From Betaproteobacteria bacterium (GTDB taxonomy: Bacteria; Pseudomonadota; Gammaproteobacteria; Burkholderiales; SG8-39): 11,441 nt of DNA. The first letter of the stretch is position 1. Every line of letters begins with the position of its first letter. The notes under the pieces were generated by a model. That model saw only the letters and a list, made by a program, of their open reading frames with translations. It was not told the origin of the DNA and did not search any database. The stretch spans positions 1 through 11,441 of the forward strand of contig JAABQT010000026.1 in the NCBI GenBank assembly GCA_011391295.1, in the 5' to 3' direction. Below are positions 1 through 6,869 of this stretch, piece by piece. Both the position numbers and the translations under genes were made by a program.

Positions 1-1
1 A

Positions 2-634
2 TCGCTGGACCCTGCGGCGCTCGAGTCGCTGCGCCGCGTTGCCGACGAGGCGCAGCGCGCGTTCCCGCAGGCGGGGCCGCTGCGCCTCGGCGACGTGCTG
101 CGCTGGCCGGGCGTGCTCGCCGGCAGCGCGACGGACGCGCAAGAGCTGAGCGGCGTGGTCGGCGCGCTGGCCAAACGCGCGGTGGATGAGCTGTGCGCCG
201 CGCGAGCGCGCGAAGGCGCCAAGCTCGCGGCGCTGCTTGCAGGCCGCGTCGCCGAGATGCGCAAGCGCGTTGCCGAAATTGCGCCGCTGGTGCCCGAGGC
301 GAACGCCGCCTATCAGGTGCGGCTCGCCGAGCGCCTGCGCGAAGCACTGGGCGCGGCCGACGACGAGCGCCTGCGCACGGAGCTCGCGGTGTTCGCCGTG
401 AAGACCGACATCGAGGAAGAGCTGCAGCGGCTTGGCGCGCACATCGGGGAAGTCGAGCGCACGCTCGCCGCTGGCGGTGCGGCGGGCAAGCGCCTGGATT
501 TCCTGGCGCAGGAGCTCAACCGCGAGGCGAACACGCTGGCGTCCAAATCGGCGACGCAGAAGATCTCGGATGGCGCGCTGGAGCTCAAGCTTCTGGTCGA
601 GCAGATACGCGAACAAGTGCAGAACATCGAATGA
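2..634 (+). CDS. yicC: YicC/YloC family endoribonuclease, 3' part
   Basis: This is the C-terminal 210 residues of a YicC-family protein. The frame is open to the left window edge, so the start lies outside. Full-length members are about 290 residues. The visible part is rich in Arg, Glu and Ala and mostly helical. It ends in the conserved DUF1732 region: the segment around 495-550 reads LDFLAQELNREANTLASKS, which is a hallmark of the family. YicC proteins are reported endoribonucleases that act on RNA in the cytoplasm, and the E. coli member affects small-RNA turnover; that is family knowledge. The stop codon overlaps the gmk start as ATGA (631-634), which implies translational coupling. yicC next to gmk is a common arrangement in betaproteobacteria. 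The family call is firm, but the substrate cannot be read from the sequence. Confidence 0.93.
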   Translation, partial: SLDPAALESLRRVADEAQRAFPQAGPLRLGDVLRWPGVLAGSATDAQELSGVVGALAKRAVDELCAARAREGAKLAALLAGRVAEMRKRVAEIAPLVPEANAAYQVRLAERLREALGAADDERLRTELAVFAVKTDIEEELQRLGAHIGEVERTLAAGGAAGKRLDFLAQELNREANTLASKSATQKISDGALELKLLVEQIREQVQNIE

Positions 635-1239
635 AGGGCCTGCTTTTCGTGGTCACCGCGCCATCGGGCGCCGGCAAGTCCTCGCTCATCCAGGCGTTGC
701 TCGCGCTGGATCCGGGCCTGTCGCTCTCGGTGTCCTACACCACGCGCCCTCCGCGTCCCGGGGAGCAGGACGGCCGCGAGTACCACTTCGTGGATGCCTC
801 GCGTTTTCAGGGCATGCTCGAGCGCGGTGAGTTCCTCGAGAGCGCGCAAGTGCACGGCCATCGCTACGCCACGTCGCAAAGAGTAATCGACCAGACGCGC
901 GCTTCCGGGAAGGACCTGTTCCTGGAGATCGATTGGCAGGGCGCGGAACAAGTGCGTCGCCTGCATCCCGACTGCATCGGCGTGTTCATCCTGCCTCCCT
1001 CCATGGCGGAACTGGAGCGCCGGCTGCGCAAGCGCGCCCAGGACGCGGCCGCGGTCATCCGGCGCCGGTTGACGAACGCCGCCGAGGAAATGAGCCATGC
1101 CGTCGAGTTCAAATACGCTATAATTAACAATCACTTCGACGACGCCCTGAAGGACCTGGGGGCGGTCGTGCGCGCGGAACGCCTGGCCACCGGCCGGCAA
1201 CTGGCGCGGCATCCCGAAGTTTTCAGATCGGAAAACTGA
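631..1239 (+). CDS. gmk: Guanylate kinase
   Basis: This enzyme phosphorylates GMP to GDP with ATP in the cytoplasm, the essential step from GMP to GTP. It also supplies the nucleotides used for (p)ppGpp by SpoT two genes downstream. The protein is 202 residues, close to the usual 205. The Walker A loop APSGAGKS is at residues 10-17. The GMP-binding region follows with [11 protein letters not shown] (35-45), EYHF (50-53) and E70/Y79. The EIDWQGA motif is at 99-105 and the lid arginines are around 144-146. The ATG at 631 is chosen because it directly precedes the P-loop strand and overlaps the yicC stop (ATGA). A longer in-frame start at 193 would only add residues antiparallel in logic to yicC, which is clearly coding there. 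Codons at 1114-1131 are unusually A/T-rich and contain a perfect TATAAT. Confidence 0.97.
   Translation: MKGLLFVVTAPSGAGKSSLIQALLALDPGLSLSVSYTTRPPRPGEQDGREYHFVDASRFQGMLERGEFLESAQVHGHRYATSQRVIDQTRASGKDLFLEIDWQGAEQVRRLHPDCIGVFILPPSMAELERRLRKRAQDAAAVIRRRLTNAAEEMSHAVEFKYAIINNHFDDALKDLGAVVRAERLATGRQLARHPEVFRSEN
1119..1124 (+). promoter_or_regulatory. Possible internal -10 element (TATAAT) upstream of rpoZ
   Basis: A perfect TATAAT lies inside gmk, formed by the codons for Ala163-Ile164-Ile165 and followed by more A/T-rich codons (aac aat). It sits about 118 nt upstream of the rpoZ start. No good -35 is visible: the best at 16-nt spacing is ATGCCG (1097-1102), which matches the consensus at three positions. 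It could drive rpoZ-spoT separately from gmk. It could also be chance, because the encoded peptide is a conserved part of guanylate kinase. Confidence 0.25.
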
Positions 1240-1241
1240 CC

Positions 1242-1469
1242 ATGGCCCGTATTGCCGTAGACGATTGCCTGCAGAGAATACCCAATCGCTTCATGATGAC
1301 GCTCGCCGCGACCTACCGCGCGCGCCAGCTTGGCGCCGGCGCCTCGCCGCTGGTGGAGGCCAACCGCGACAAGAACACCGTGATCGCCTTGCGCGAGATC
1401 GCTGCCGGGAAGATCGGCGCCGAAGTGCTCAGGCGTAACCCGACGGCGCCCGCACCCCAGACCCCCTGA
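1242..1469 (+). CDS. rpoZ: DNA-directed RNA polymerase subunit omega
   Basis: Omega is the small subunit that wraps around the beta' C-terminal region of RNA polymerase. It helps assembly and, in proteobacteria, forms part of a ppGpp-binding site. This protein is 75 residues, shorter than the 91 of E. coli but within the family range. The N-terminal signature [17 protein letters not shown] is the classic start of proteobacterial omega, followed by a helix with ATYRARQL and then the [16 protein letters not shown] helix. The C-terminal end (TAPAPQTP) is likely disordered. The gene starts two bases after the gmk stop and is followed 29 nt later by spoT, so the three are likely co-transcribed. 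The neighbourhood joins omega with the enzyme that makes its regulatory ligand. Confidence 0.97.
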   Translation: MARIAVDDCLQRIPNRFMMTLAATYRARQLGAGASPLVEANRDKNTVIALREIAAGKIGAEVLRRNPTAPAPQTP

Positions 1470-1480
1470 GCGCTACGGCC

Positions 1481-1499
1481 TGCGGTAACCTTTACCGCA
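1481..1499 (+). promoter_or_regulatory. Perfect 8-bp inverted repeat touching the spoT start codon
   Basis: The arms TGCGGTAA (1481-1488) and TTACCGCA (1492-1499) are exact reverse complements separated by CCT. The last arm base is the A of the spoT ATG. In mRNA this would make a compact hairpin that places the start codon and the ribosome-binding region in structure. No clear Shine-Dalgarno sequence is visible in the 29-nt gap after rpoZ. As a DNA palindrome it could alternatively be a protein-binding site. There is no U tract, so a terminator is unlikely. Confidence 0.55.
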
Positions 1500-3613
1500 T
1501 GTCCGCCGTACAAAGCCTTGATCGGGCCCGCTTCAGCTATCTCAAGCAGGCGGATGTCGATCGCCTTGCGCAGGCGTACCGCTTTTCGGAAGCTGCGCAC
1601 GCGGGGCAAAAGCGCCAGTCGGGCGACCCTTACATCTCGCACCCGCTGGCGGTGGCCGAGATCCTCGCCGGCTGGCACCTCGACGGCCAGGCGCTGATGG
1701 CTGCGCTGCTGCACGACGTGATGGAGGATACCTCGGTCACCAAGGCCGAGATTTCCGATACCTTCGGCAAGCCGGTGGCGGAGCTGGTCGACGGCCTGTC
1801 CAAGCTCGACAAGATCGAGTTCCAGTCGGCCGAGGACGCGCAGGCCGAGAATTTCCGCAAGATGCTCCTGGCGATGGCGCGCGACGTGCGCGTGATCCTC
1901 ATCAAGCTCGCCGACCGCCTGCACAACATGCGCACGCTCGATGCCGTGCCGCTGGTCAAGCGCCGGCGCGTGGCGCGCGAGACCATGGAGATCTACGCCC
2001 CGATCGCCAACCGCCTGGGGCTGAACACGCTGTTCCACGAGCTGCAGGAACTGGCGTTCGCGCACCTCTATCCCCTGCGCTACCGCGTGCTGTCCAGGGC
2101 AACGCGCGCCGCGCGCGGCAACCGGCGCGAGGTGGTGGGCAAGATCGAGGCGGCGATCAAGTCGAACCTCGAGGAGGCGCGCATTCCGGCTACGGTGTTC
2201 GGGCGCGAGAAGCACCTGTACTCGATTTACCGCAAGATGGTCGAGAAGCAGCTGTCGTTTTCCGAAGTGCACGACATCTACGGCATCCGCGTGATCGTCA
2301 AGGACACCCCCACCTGCTATCTCGCGCTCGGCGCATTGCACGCGCTGTACAAGCCGGTGCCGGGCAAGTTCAAGGACTATATCGCGATCCCCAAGGGCAA
2401 CGGCTACCGCTCGCTGCACACGGCGTTGATCGGCCCCTACGGGGTGCCGGTGGAGGCGCAGATCCGCACCGAGCAGATGCACCACCTTGCCGAGGCGGGC
2501 GTCGCCTCGCACTGGATGTACAAGGACGACGCCGAGTCGCTCACCGAGCTGCAAAAGCAGACCCACCAGTGGCTGCAGTCGCTGCTCGAGATCCAGAACC
2601 AGTCGGGGGACCCGCACGAGTTCCTCGAGCATGTGAAAGTGGACCTGTTCCCCGACGAGGTCTACGTGTTCACGCCGCAGGGCAAGATCCTGTCGCTGCC
2701 GCGCGGTGCCACGGCGGTGGATTTCGCCTACCTGGTGCATACCGATATCGGCAACCGCTGCGTTGCGGCCAAGCTGAACGGAGAATTGGTGCCCCTGCGC
2801 ACGGAACTGCGCAACGGCGAGCGCGTCGAAATCATCACCGCCAGCCATGCCAAGCCAAACCCGGCCTGGCTGCAGTACGTGCGCACCGGCAAGGCGCGCG
2901 CCAACATCCGCCACTTCCTCAAGACCATGCAGTACAACGAGTCTGCGGCGCTCGGCGAGCGGCTGCTGGAGCAGGCACTGAGGGCCCAGGGCGTGGCGCT
3001 CGCCGAGGTCGACGATGCGAGCTGGGAGCGCGCCATCCGTGAAACCGTGGGGCGTACCAAGCTGGAGCTGCTCGCCGATATCGGCCTGGGCAAGCAACTG
3101 CCGGCGGTGGTCGCGCGCCGGCTGCTCAAGCGCAGCGACGCAGCCCAGGACGCAAAGGGCAAGGCGGCGCACGTCGTCATCCGTGGTACCGAGGGCATGG
3201 CGGTGCAGCTTGCCACCTGCTGCTGGCCGATCCCGGGGGATGCCATCGTCGGCTCGATGAAGAAAGGCCAGGGTCTGGTGGTGCACGGTGCCGAATGCCG
3301 GCTCATCGAACGCTCCAGGAAGAACGAGCCCGACCAGTGGATCGACGTCGAGTGGGATCCGGCGGGCACGCGCCTGTACCAGACGGCGATCAAGGTGATG
3401 GTGGAGAACCAGCGCGGCGTGCTCGCCAAGGTGGCCTCCGAGATCGCCGATTCCGGATCGAACATCGACTCCATCAGCATGGACGAGGACCGGGCGGTGC
3501 ATACGAACATGCTGCTGGTGGTGGAGGTGTCCAACCGCCGGCACCTGGCGCGCGTCATGCGCGCGCTGCGCCGGCTGCCCGATGTGAAGAAGCTCGCGCG
3601 GGTGCGCGAATAG
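1499..3613 (+). CDS. spoT: Bifunctional (p)ppGpp synthetase/hydrolase SpoT
   Basis: This is the stringent-response enzyme that makes and breaks (p)ppGpp. At 704 residues it has the full long-RSH layout. The HD hydrolase domain is at about 20-200, with SHP (47-49), the metal-binding HDVMED at 72-77 and KLADRLHNMR at 136-145. The synthetase domain is at about 210-345, with REKHLYSIYRKM (236-247), DIYGIRV (259-265), KFKDYIAIPKGNGYRSLH (290-307) and EAQIRTEQMHH (319-329). The TGS domain starts at 388 (VYVFTPQG). The zinc-finger/RIS part has CC at 574-575, H596 and C600. The ACT domain runs from about 628 to the end. Both active sites look intact, so bifunctionality is expected. The charged motif is KFKD where Rel/SpoT usually have RFKD, a conservative change on the bifunctional side of the RXKD/EXDD split. 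Its place after rpoZ matches E. coli. The start codon sits in a hairpin (1481-1499). Confidence 0.97.
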   Translation: MSAVQSLDRARFSYLKQADVDRLAQAYRFSEAAHAGQKRQSGDPYISHPLAVAEILAGWHLDGQALMAALLHDVMEDTSVTKAEISDTFGKPVAELVDGLSKLDKIEFQSAEDAQAENFRKMLLAMARDVRVILIKLADRLHNMRTLDAVPLVKRRRVARETMEIYAPIANRLGLNTLFHELQELAFAHLYPLRYRVLSRATRAARGNRREVVGKIEAAIKSNLEEARIPATVFGREKHLYSIYRKMVEKQLSFSEVHDIYGIRVIVKDTPTCYLALGALHALYKPVPGKFKDYIAIPKGNGYRSLHTALIGPYGVPVEAQIRTEQMHHLAEAGVASHWMYKDDAESLTELQKQTHQWLQSLLEIQNQSGDPHEFLEHVKVDLFPDEVYVFTPQGKILSLPRGATAVDFAYLVHTDIGNRCVAAKLNGELVPLRTELRNGERVEIITASHAKPNPAWLQYVRTGKARANIRHFLKTMQYNESAALGERLLEQALRAQGVALAEVDDASWERAIRETVGRTKLELLADIGLGKQLPAVVARRLLKRSDAAQDAKGKAAHVVIRGTEGMAVQLATCCWPIPGDAIVGSMKKGQGLVVHGAECRLIERSRKNEPDQWIDVEWDPAGTRLYQTAIKVMVENQRGVLAKVASEIADSGSNIDSISMDEDRAVHTNMLLVVEVSNRRHLARVMRALRRLPDVKKLARVRE

Positions 3614-3640
3614 GAAAACTGGACAAGCCGGGATTCAATC

Positions 3641-4042
3641 ATGCAAAGCGATGCACCGCGCCCCACCGAGATCAAGCTGCACCAGAAGTCGCGCGTGCTG
3701 GAGATCTCATTTTCGGATGGCAAGACCTTCCAGCTGCCCTGCGAATTCCTGCGGGTCTATTCGCCTTCGGCCGAGGTGCGCGGCCATGGCCCCGGCCAGG
3801 AAGTTCTGCAGGTCGGCAAGAGGTCCGTCGACATCACCCAAATCGAGCCGGCGGGCAGCTACGCCATACAGCCGACCTTCTCGGACGGGCACGACACCGG
3901 GATTTACTCATGGGAATTGCTGTATGAATTCGGATTGCGCCAGGAGGAGATGTGGCAGCACTACCTGAAGCGCCTGGAACAGGCCGGGGCAAGCCGCGAG
4001 ACGGGCTCCGCGCCCTTCGAAGCGCGGCCGAAATCAAAATAG
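3641..4042 (+). CDS. DUF971 (gamma-butyrobetaine hydroxylase-like N-terminal domain) protein
   Basis: This small cytoplasmic protein of 133 residues is essentially one DUF971/GBBH-like N domain. The family pattern is clear: PTEIKLHQKSRVLEISFSDG at 8-27, LPCEFLRVYSPSAEVRGHG at about 32-50, ITQIEPAGSYAIQPTFSDGH at about 65-84, and TGIYSWELLYEFG ending near residue 100. The remainder is a polar tail. The biochemical role of stand-alone members is unknown. The same domain forms the C-terminus of the plant Fe-S scaffold HCF101, which suggests a link to Fe-S proteins. In many betaproteobacteria this gene sits beside ubiE; here the next gene is a radical SAM protein, whose frame overlaps this one by about 91 nt. 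It follows spoT after 27 nt with no terminator, so it is probably in the same transcript. The domain call is firm and the function open. Confidence 0.9.
   Translation: MQSDAPRPTEIKLHQKSRVLEISFSDGKTFQLPCEFLRVYSPSAEVRGHGPGQEVLQVGKRSVDITQIEPAGSYAIQPTFSDGHDTGIYSWELLYEFGLRQEEMWQHYLKRLEQAGASRETGSAPFEARPKSK
3942..3947 (+). promoter_or_regulatory. Shine-Dalgarno-like AGGAGG before the GTG at 3952
   Basis: AGGAGG lies four bases upstream of the GTG at 3952, inside the DUF971 coding region. It is the only strong ribosome-binding signal near the beginning of the radical SAM frame and supports starting that gene at 3952. The spacing is short, and the same bases encode Gln-Glu-Glu in DUF971, so coincidence is possible. 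Confidence 0.4.
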
Positions 4043-5439
4043 CCGGCCCGTTCAAGGTCGTTCTCATCAACGCCTACGAGCTGGGGCGCCAGCCGTTCGC
4101 GCTGGCCGAGCCGGCGGCGTGGCTCAAGCGCGAAGGCTTCTCGGTAACCTGCCTCGATCTCTCGCTGCAAAAGCTCGATGCAGGCATGCTGGAACACGCG
4201 GGCATGGTGGCCGTTTACGTGGGAATGCACACCGCCACGCGTATCGCGATCGAGGCCCTGCCCCGCATCAGGCAGCTTGCCCCGCAGGCCCATCTGTGCG
4301 TCTACGGTCTGTATGCGCCCATGAATGAGGCGCTGCTGCGTGCAGCGGGCGTGGGTACGGTACTCGGCGGCGAGGTGGAACCCGCACTCCTGGCGCTTTG
4401 CCAGGGACTGCGCCTCAATGGCTCCTCGCCGATCCAGGAAGAACCGGTGATCAGCCTGGCCCGCGTACCCTTCGTGATGCCGGACCGCAGCGCGCTGCCG
4501 AAACTTCAGAGCTACGCCCACCTCGTGCTGCCCGGAGGGACGACCCGCGTCGCCGGGTTTGCCGAGGGCAGCCGGGGCTGCAAGCACCTGTGCCGGCACT
4601 GCCCTGTGGTGCCGGTGTATCAGGGCAAGTTCCGCATCGTCCCGGTGGACGTGGTGATGCAAGACATCCGGCAGCAGGTGGAGGAAGGAGCGACCCATAT
4701 TTCCTTCGGCGATCCGGACTTCTTCAATGGCCCCACGCACGGGCTGAAGCTCGCGCGCGCCCTGCACGCACAATTCCCCGCTGTCACGTTCGACGCGACG
4801 ATCAAGATCCAGCACCTTATCGAGCATGCCGCGCTGCTTCCCGAGCTGCGCGAGTGCGGATGCCTGTTCATCACTTCCGCAGTGGAAGCGGTGGACGACG
4901 ACATCCTTCGCCTGCTCGACAAGAACCACAGCAGCCGGGACTTCGACCGCGCCGTGACGCTCACTCGCGCAGCCGGCATCGCGCTGGCGCCGACTTTTGT
5001 CGCCTTCACGCCCTGGACGACGTTGGAAGGCTACATTGCCCTGCTCGAGCGGCTGGTGGAACTTCAGCTCGTGCAGAGTGTGCCCCCCGTGCAACTCACC
5101 ATCCGCCTGCTCGTTCCGGCAGGCTCATGGCTGCTGAAATTGCCCGGCTTCGAGGAACGGCTGCTGGCATTCGATGCCAAGCTCCTGGGTTACCCGTGGA
5201 GCCACGCGGATGCGCGCGTGGACCTGCTGCAGCGCAAGCTGCTGAGCGAGGTCGCGCTCCGTGAGCAGCAGGGAACTGCGCGCCGCGAAATCTTCGCCAC
5301 GGTATGGCGCATGGCGCATGAGGCGGCGGCGCGAACTGCGCCCGCCCTCGCGGTCAAGCTCGGCGATCCCGGTCCCCGTCTATCGGAGCCGTGGTACTGC
5401 TGCGCTGAACCCACCGAGCAGCAACTGCAGGCCTTCTGA
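3952..5439 (+). CDS. Cobalamin-type radical SAM protein with CCAEP tail
   Basis: This protein is 495 residues from GTG 3952. Residues about 35-150 resemble a cobalamin-binding (B12) Rossmann domain (KVVLINAYELGRQPF, VAVYVGMHTATR, GLYAPMNE, VLGGEVEPALL) but lack the DxHxxG cobalamin-ligand motif. The radical SAM core follows, with the CxxxCxxC cluster motif at C210, C214 and C217 in SRGCKHLCRHCP, the SFGDPDFFNGP strand at 251-261, and an intact barrel to about 390. The C-terminus carries CCAEP at 483-487. This tail defines an NCBI-named family of radical SAM (seleno)proteins, CUAEP/CCAEP-tail. Here both tail cysteines are TGC (5398-5403), so it is the non-selenocysteine form. The reaction is unknown. 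The frame has no ATG before residue 80; the GTG with AGGAGG is the best start, although homology-like sequence begins only near residue 34. An ATP-grasp gene follows after 13 nt, suggesting a shared pathway. Confidence 0.85.
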   Translation: MAALPEAPGTGRGKPRDGLRALRSAAEIKIAGPFKVVLINAYELGRQPFALAEPAAWLKREGFSVTCLDLSLQKLDAGMLEHAGMVAVYVGMHTATRIAIEALPRIRQLAPQAHLCVYGLYAPMNEALLRAAGVGTVLGGEVEPALLALCQGLRLNGSSPIQEEPVISLARVPFVMPDRSALPKLQSYAHLVLPGGTTRVAGFAEGSRGCKHLCRHCPVVPVYQGKFRIVPVDVVMQDIRQQVEEGATHISFGDPDFFNGPTHGLKLARALHAQFPAVTFDATIKIQHLIEHAALLPELRECGCLFITSAVEAVDDDILRLLDKNHSSRDFDRAVTLTRAAGIALAPTFVAFTPWTTLEGYIALLERLVELQLVQSVPPVQLTIRLLVPAGSWLLKLPGFEERLLAFDAKLLGYPWSHADARVDLLQRKLLSEVALREQQGTARREIFATVWRMAHEAAARTAPALAVKLGDPGPRLSEPWYCCAEPTEQQLQAF

Positions 5440-5452
5440 CGCAGTCGATGCC

Positions 5453-6712
5453 ATGAAGCGCGTCCTGCTGCTGCTCCCCACCACCGGATACCGCAACGAC
5501 GATTTCCTTGCCGCCGCGCGCAAACTGGGCGTAGAGGTCGAGGCCGCCGCGAATTATTGCCACCAGCTGGCGCCTGCCTGGGGGTTCGCGCCCATCATGG
5601 CCCTGCAATTCGACCGCCCGGAACAGGCCGCGGACACGGTATTGCGCGCGATCGGCGCGAGAACGGATGCCGTAGTCGCGGTGGATGATTCTGGCGTCGA
5701 ACTCGCGGCCCTCGTCGCGGAGCGCCTGGGCCTGCGGGGGAATCCCGCACGAGCGGTACGCCGCGTACGCGACAAACTTGCGTTCCGCGCCTTGCTGCGG
5801 GAGCACGGATTCGCGTGTCCTGCGTTTCACCATCTGCCGAGCGCAGACGATCCCGGGAAACTGGCCGCCGGACTGACCTATCCCGTCGTGGTGAAAGCCC
5901 GGCGACTGTCGGGCAGCCGTGGTGTGATTCGCGCCGATGATGCCGCATCCCTGCTGCGCGCGGTGCACTGGGTGCGGGCCATCCAGTCGCGCGCCGATCG
6001 CGACGCAGAGGAACTGGGTCTTGTCATCGAGGACTTCATACCGGGACGCGAGTACGCCCTGGAAGGCCTGCTGGATCGAGGCAAGCTCGCCACGCTTGCC
6101 CTGTTCGACAAGCCCGATCCCCTGGACGGGCCCTATTTCGAGGAAACGCTCTACGTCACCCCGTCGCGACTGCCGCCAGCGCTGCAAGAACGCGTGCGCG
6201 AGGAAGTCGCGCGCGCCTGCCGCGCCGCAGAGTTGAGCACCGGGCCGGTGCACGCGGAAGTGCGGATCAACCACCAGGGCGTCTGGATACTGGAGGTTGC
6301 AGCCCGCTCCATCGGCGGACTCTGCGGGCGGGTACTGACGCACACCCTGGGCATGAGCCTGGAGGAGTTGAACCTGCGTCACGCGCTGGCGGAACCGCTC
6401 GCCTTCGCAGGCGATGGCAGCGCCGCCGGCGTGATGATGATCCCCATTCCGCGGCGAGGCGTTTACCACGGGCTCGAAGGGCTCGCCGCCGCGCGGTCGG
6501 TGCCTGGCATTACCGATGTGACCATTGCGGTGGAGCCGCGCCAGATCGTCGCGCCGCCTCCCGACGGGGCGAGTTACCTCGGCTTCATCTTCAGCCGGGC
6601 GGCGAGCCCGGCGCAGGCGGAGGGCGCGCTGCGCTCAGCGCATCGCCGGCTGCGCTTCGATATCCGGCCCGAGTACCCGGCGCTCGTCTCAGGCGCGAGC
6701 GCGAATCCCTGA
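5453..6712 (+). CDS. ATP-grasp family carboxylate-amine ligase
   Basis: This is a predicted ATP-dependent ligase of 419 residues. The N-terminal part (MKRVLLLLPTTGYRNDDFLAAARKLG) is the Rossmann-like pre-ATP-grasp region. The ATP-grasp fold follows with YPVVVKARRLSGSRGV (about 143-158), EDFIPGREYALEGLL (about 193-207), and the Mg-binding segment HAEVRINHQGVWILEVAARSIGG (about 266-288), where E and N/R ligands are in place. The C-terminal part (GVMMIPIPRRGVYHGLEGL onward) resembles the extra domain of L-amino-acid ligases, so joining an amino group to a carboxylate through an acyl phosphate is expected. The substrate is unknown. ATG 5453 is chosen because the beta strand begins there; an in-frame start at 5261 would lie within the radical SAM gene. 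No clear Shine-Dalgarno is seen 13 nt after the previous stop, so translational coupling is likely. It is most probably functionally paired with the CCAEP radical SAM protein. Confidence 0.88.
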   Translation: MKRVLLLLPTTGYRNDDFLAAARKLGVEVEAAANYCHQLAPAWGFAPIMALQFDRPEQAADTVLRAIGARTDAVVAVDDSGVELAALVAERLGLRGNPARAVRRVRDKLAFRALLREHGFACPAFHHLPSADDPGKLAAGLTYPVVVKARRLSGSRGVIRADDAASLLRAVHWVRAIQSRADRDAEELGLVIEDFIPGREYALEGLLDRGKLATLALFDKPDPLDGPYFEETLYVTPSRLPPALQERVREEVARACRAAELSTGPVHAEVRINHQGVWILEVAARSIGGLCGRVLTHTLGMSLEELNLRHALAEPLAFAGDGSAAGVMMIPIPRRGVYHGLEGLAAARSVPGITDVTIAVEPRQIVAPPPDGASYLGFIFSRAASPAQAEGALRSAHRRLRFDIRPEYPALVSGASANP

Positions 6713-6737
6713 GCCTGGATTTGCGCTGCGGCGCAGC

Positions 6738-6765
6738 TTGCCGGCCGCAGCGTCGCGGGTGTAAT
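6738..6765 (+). promoter_or_regulatory. Possible sigma-70 promoter for the small membrane protein
   Basis: TTGCCG (6738-6743) and TGTAAT (6760-6765) are separated by 16 nt, matching the consensus at four and five of six positions. They lie about 105 nt upstream of the ATG at 6870. Overlapping GC-rich inverted repeats (CTGCGGC 6726-6732 with GCCGCAG 6744-6750) could be a weak end signal for the upstream genes, but no T tract follows. Seen by eye only. Confidence 0.3.
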
Positions 6766-6869
6766 GTTCCCTGCGTAGACTGCCGACGGAACACCACGTT
6801 GGCGCATGTCGCGATCGTCGCCGCGCTGGCGATCTCAGCCGCCGTACTGTTCGAAAGGAGAATTGATTC

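Noticed and set aside
193..633. N-terminal extension of guanylate kinase in the same frame
   Set aside because: The extension is arginine-rich and unlike any guanylate kinase; yicC is the coding frame there, and the kinase fold starts at 631.
1313..3544. A very long open frame on the minus strand opposite spoT
   Set aside because: The spoT protein is fully conserved on the plus strand. The antisense frame is His/Arg/Leu-rich with no recognisable domain, which is the usual shadow of GC-rich coding DNA.
3961..5094. Long minus-strand frame opposite the radical SAM gene
   Set aside because: It has no domain signature, and the plus strand holds the conserved radical SAM motifs.
5398..5439. Selenocysteine in the radical SAM tail
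   Set aside because: Both tail cysteine codons are TGC; the only TGA is the terminal stop at 5437, after which no conserved sequence continues in frame.
5354..6469. Long minus-strand frame opposite the ATP-grasp gene
   Set aside because: It has no domain signature, and the plus strand encodes the ATP-grasp fold.
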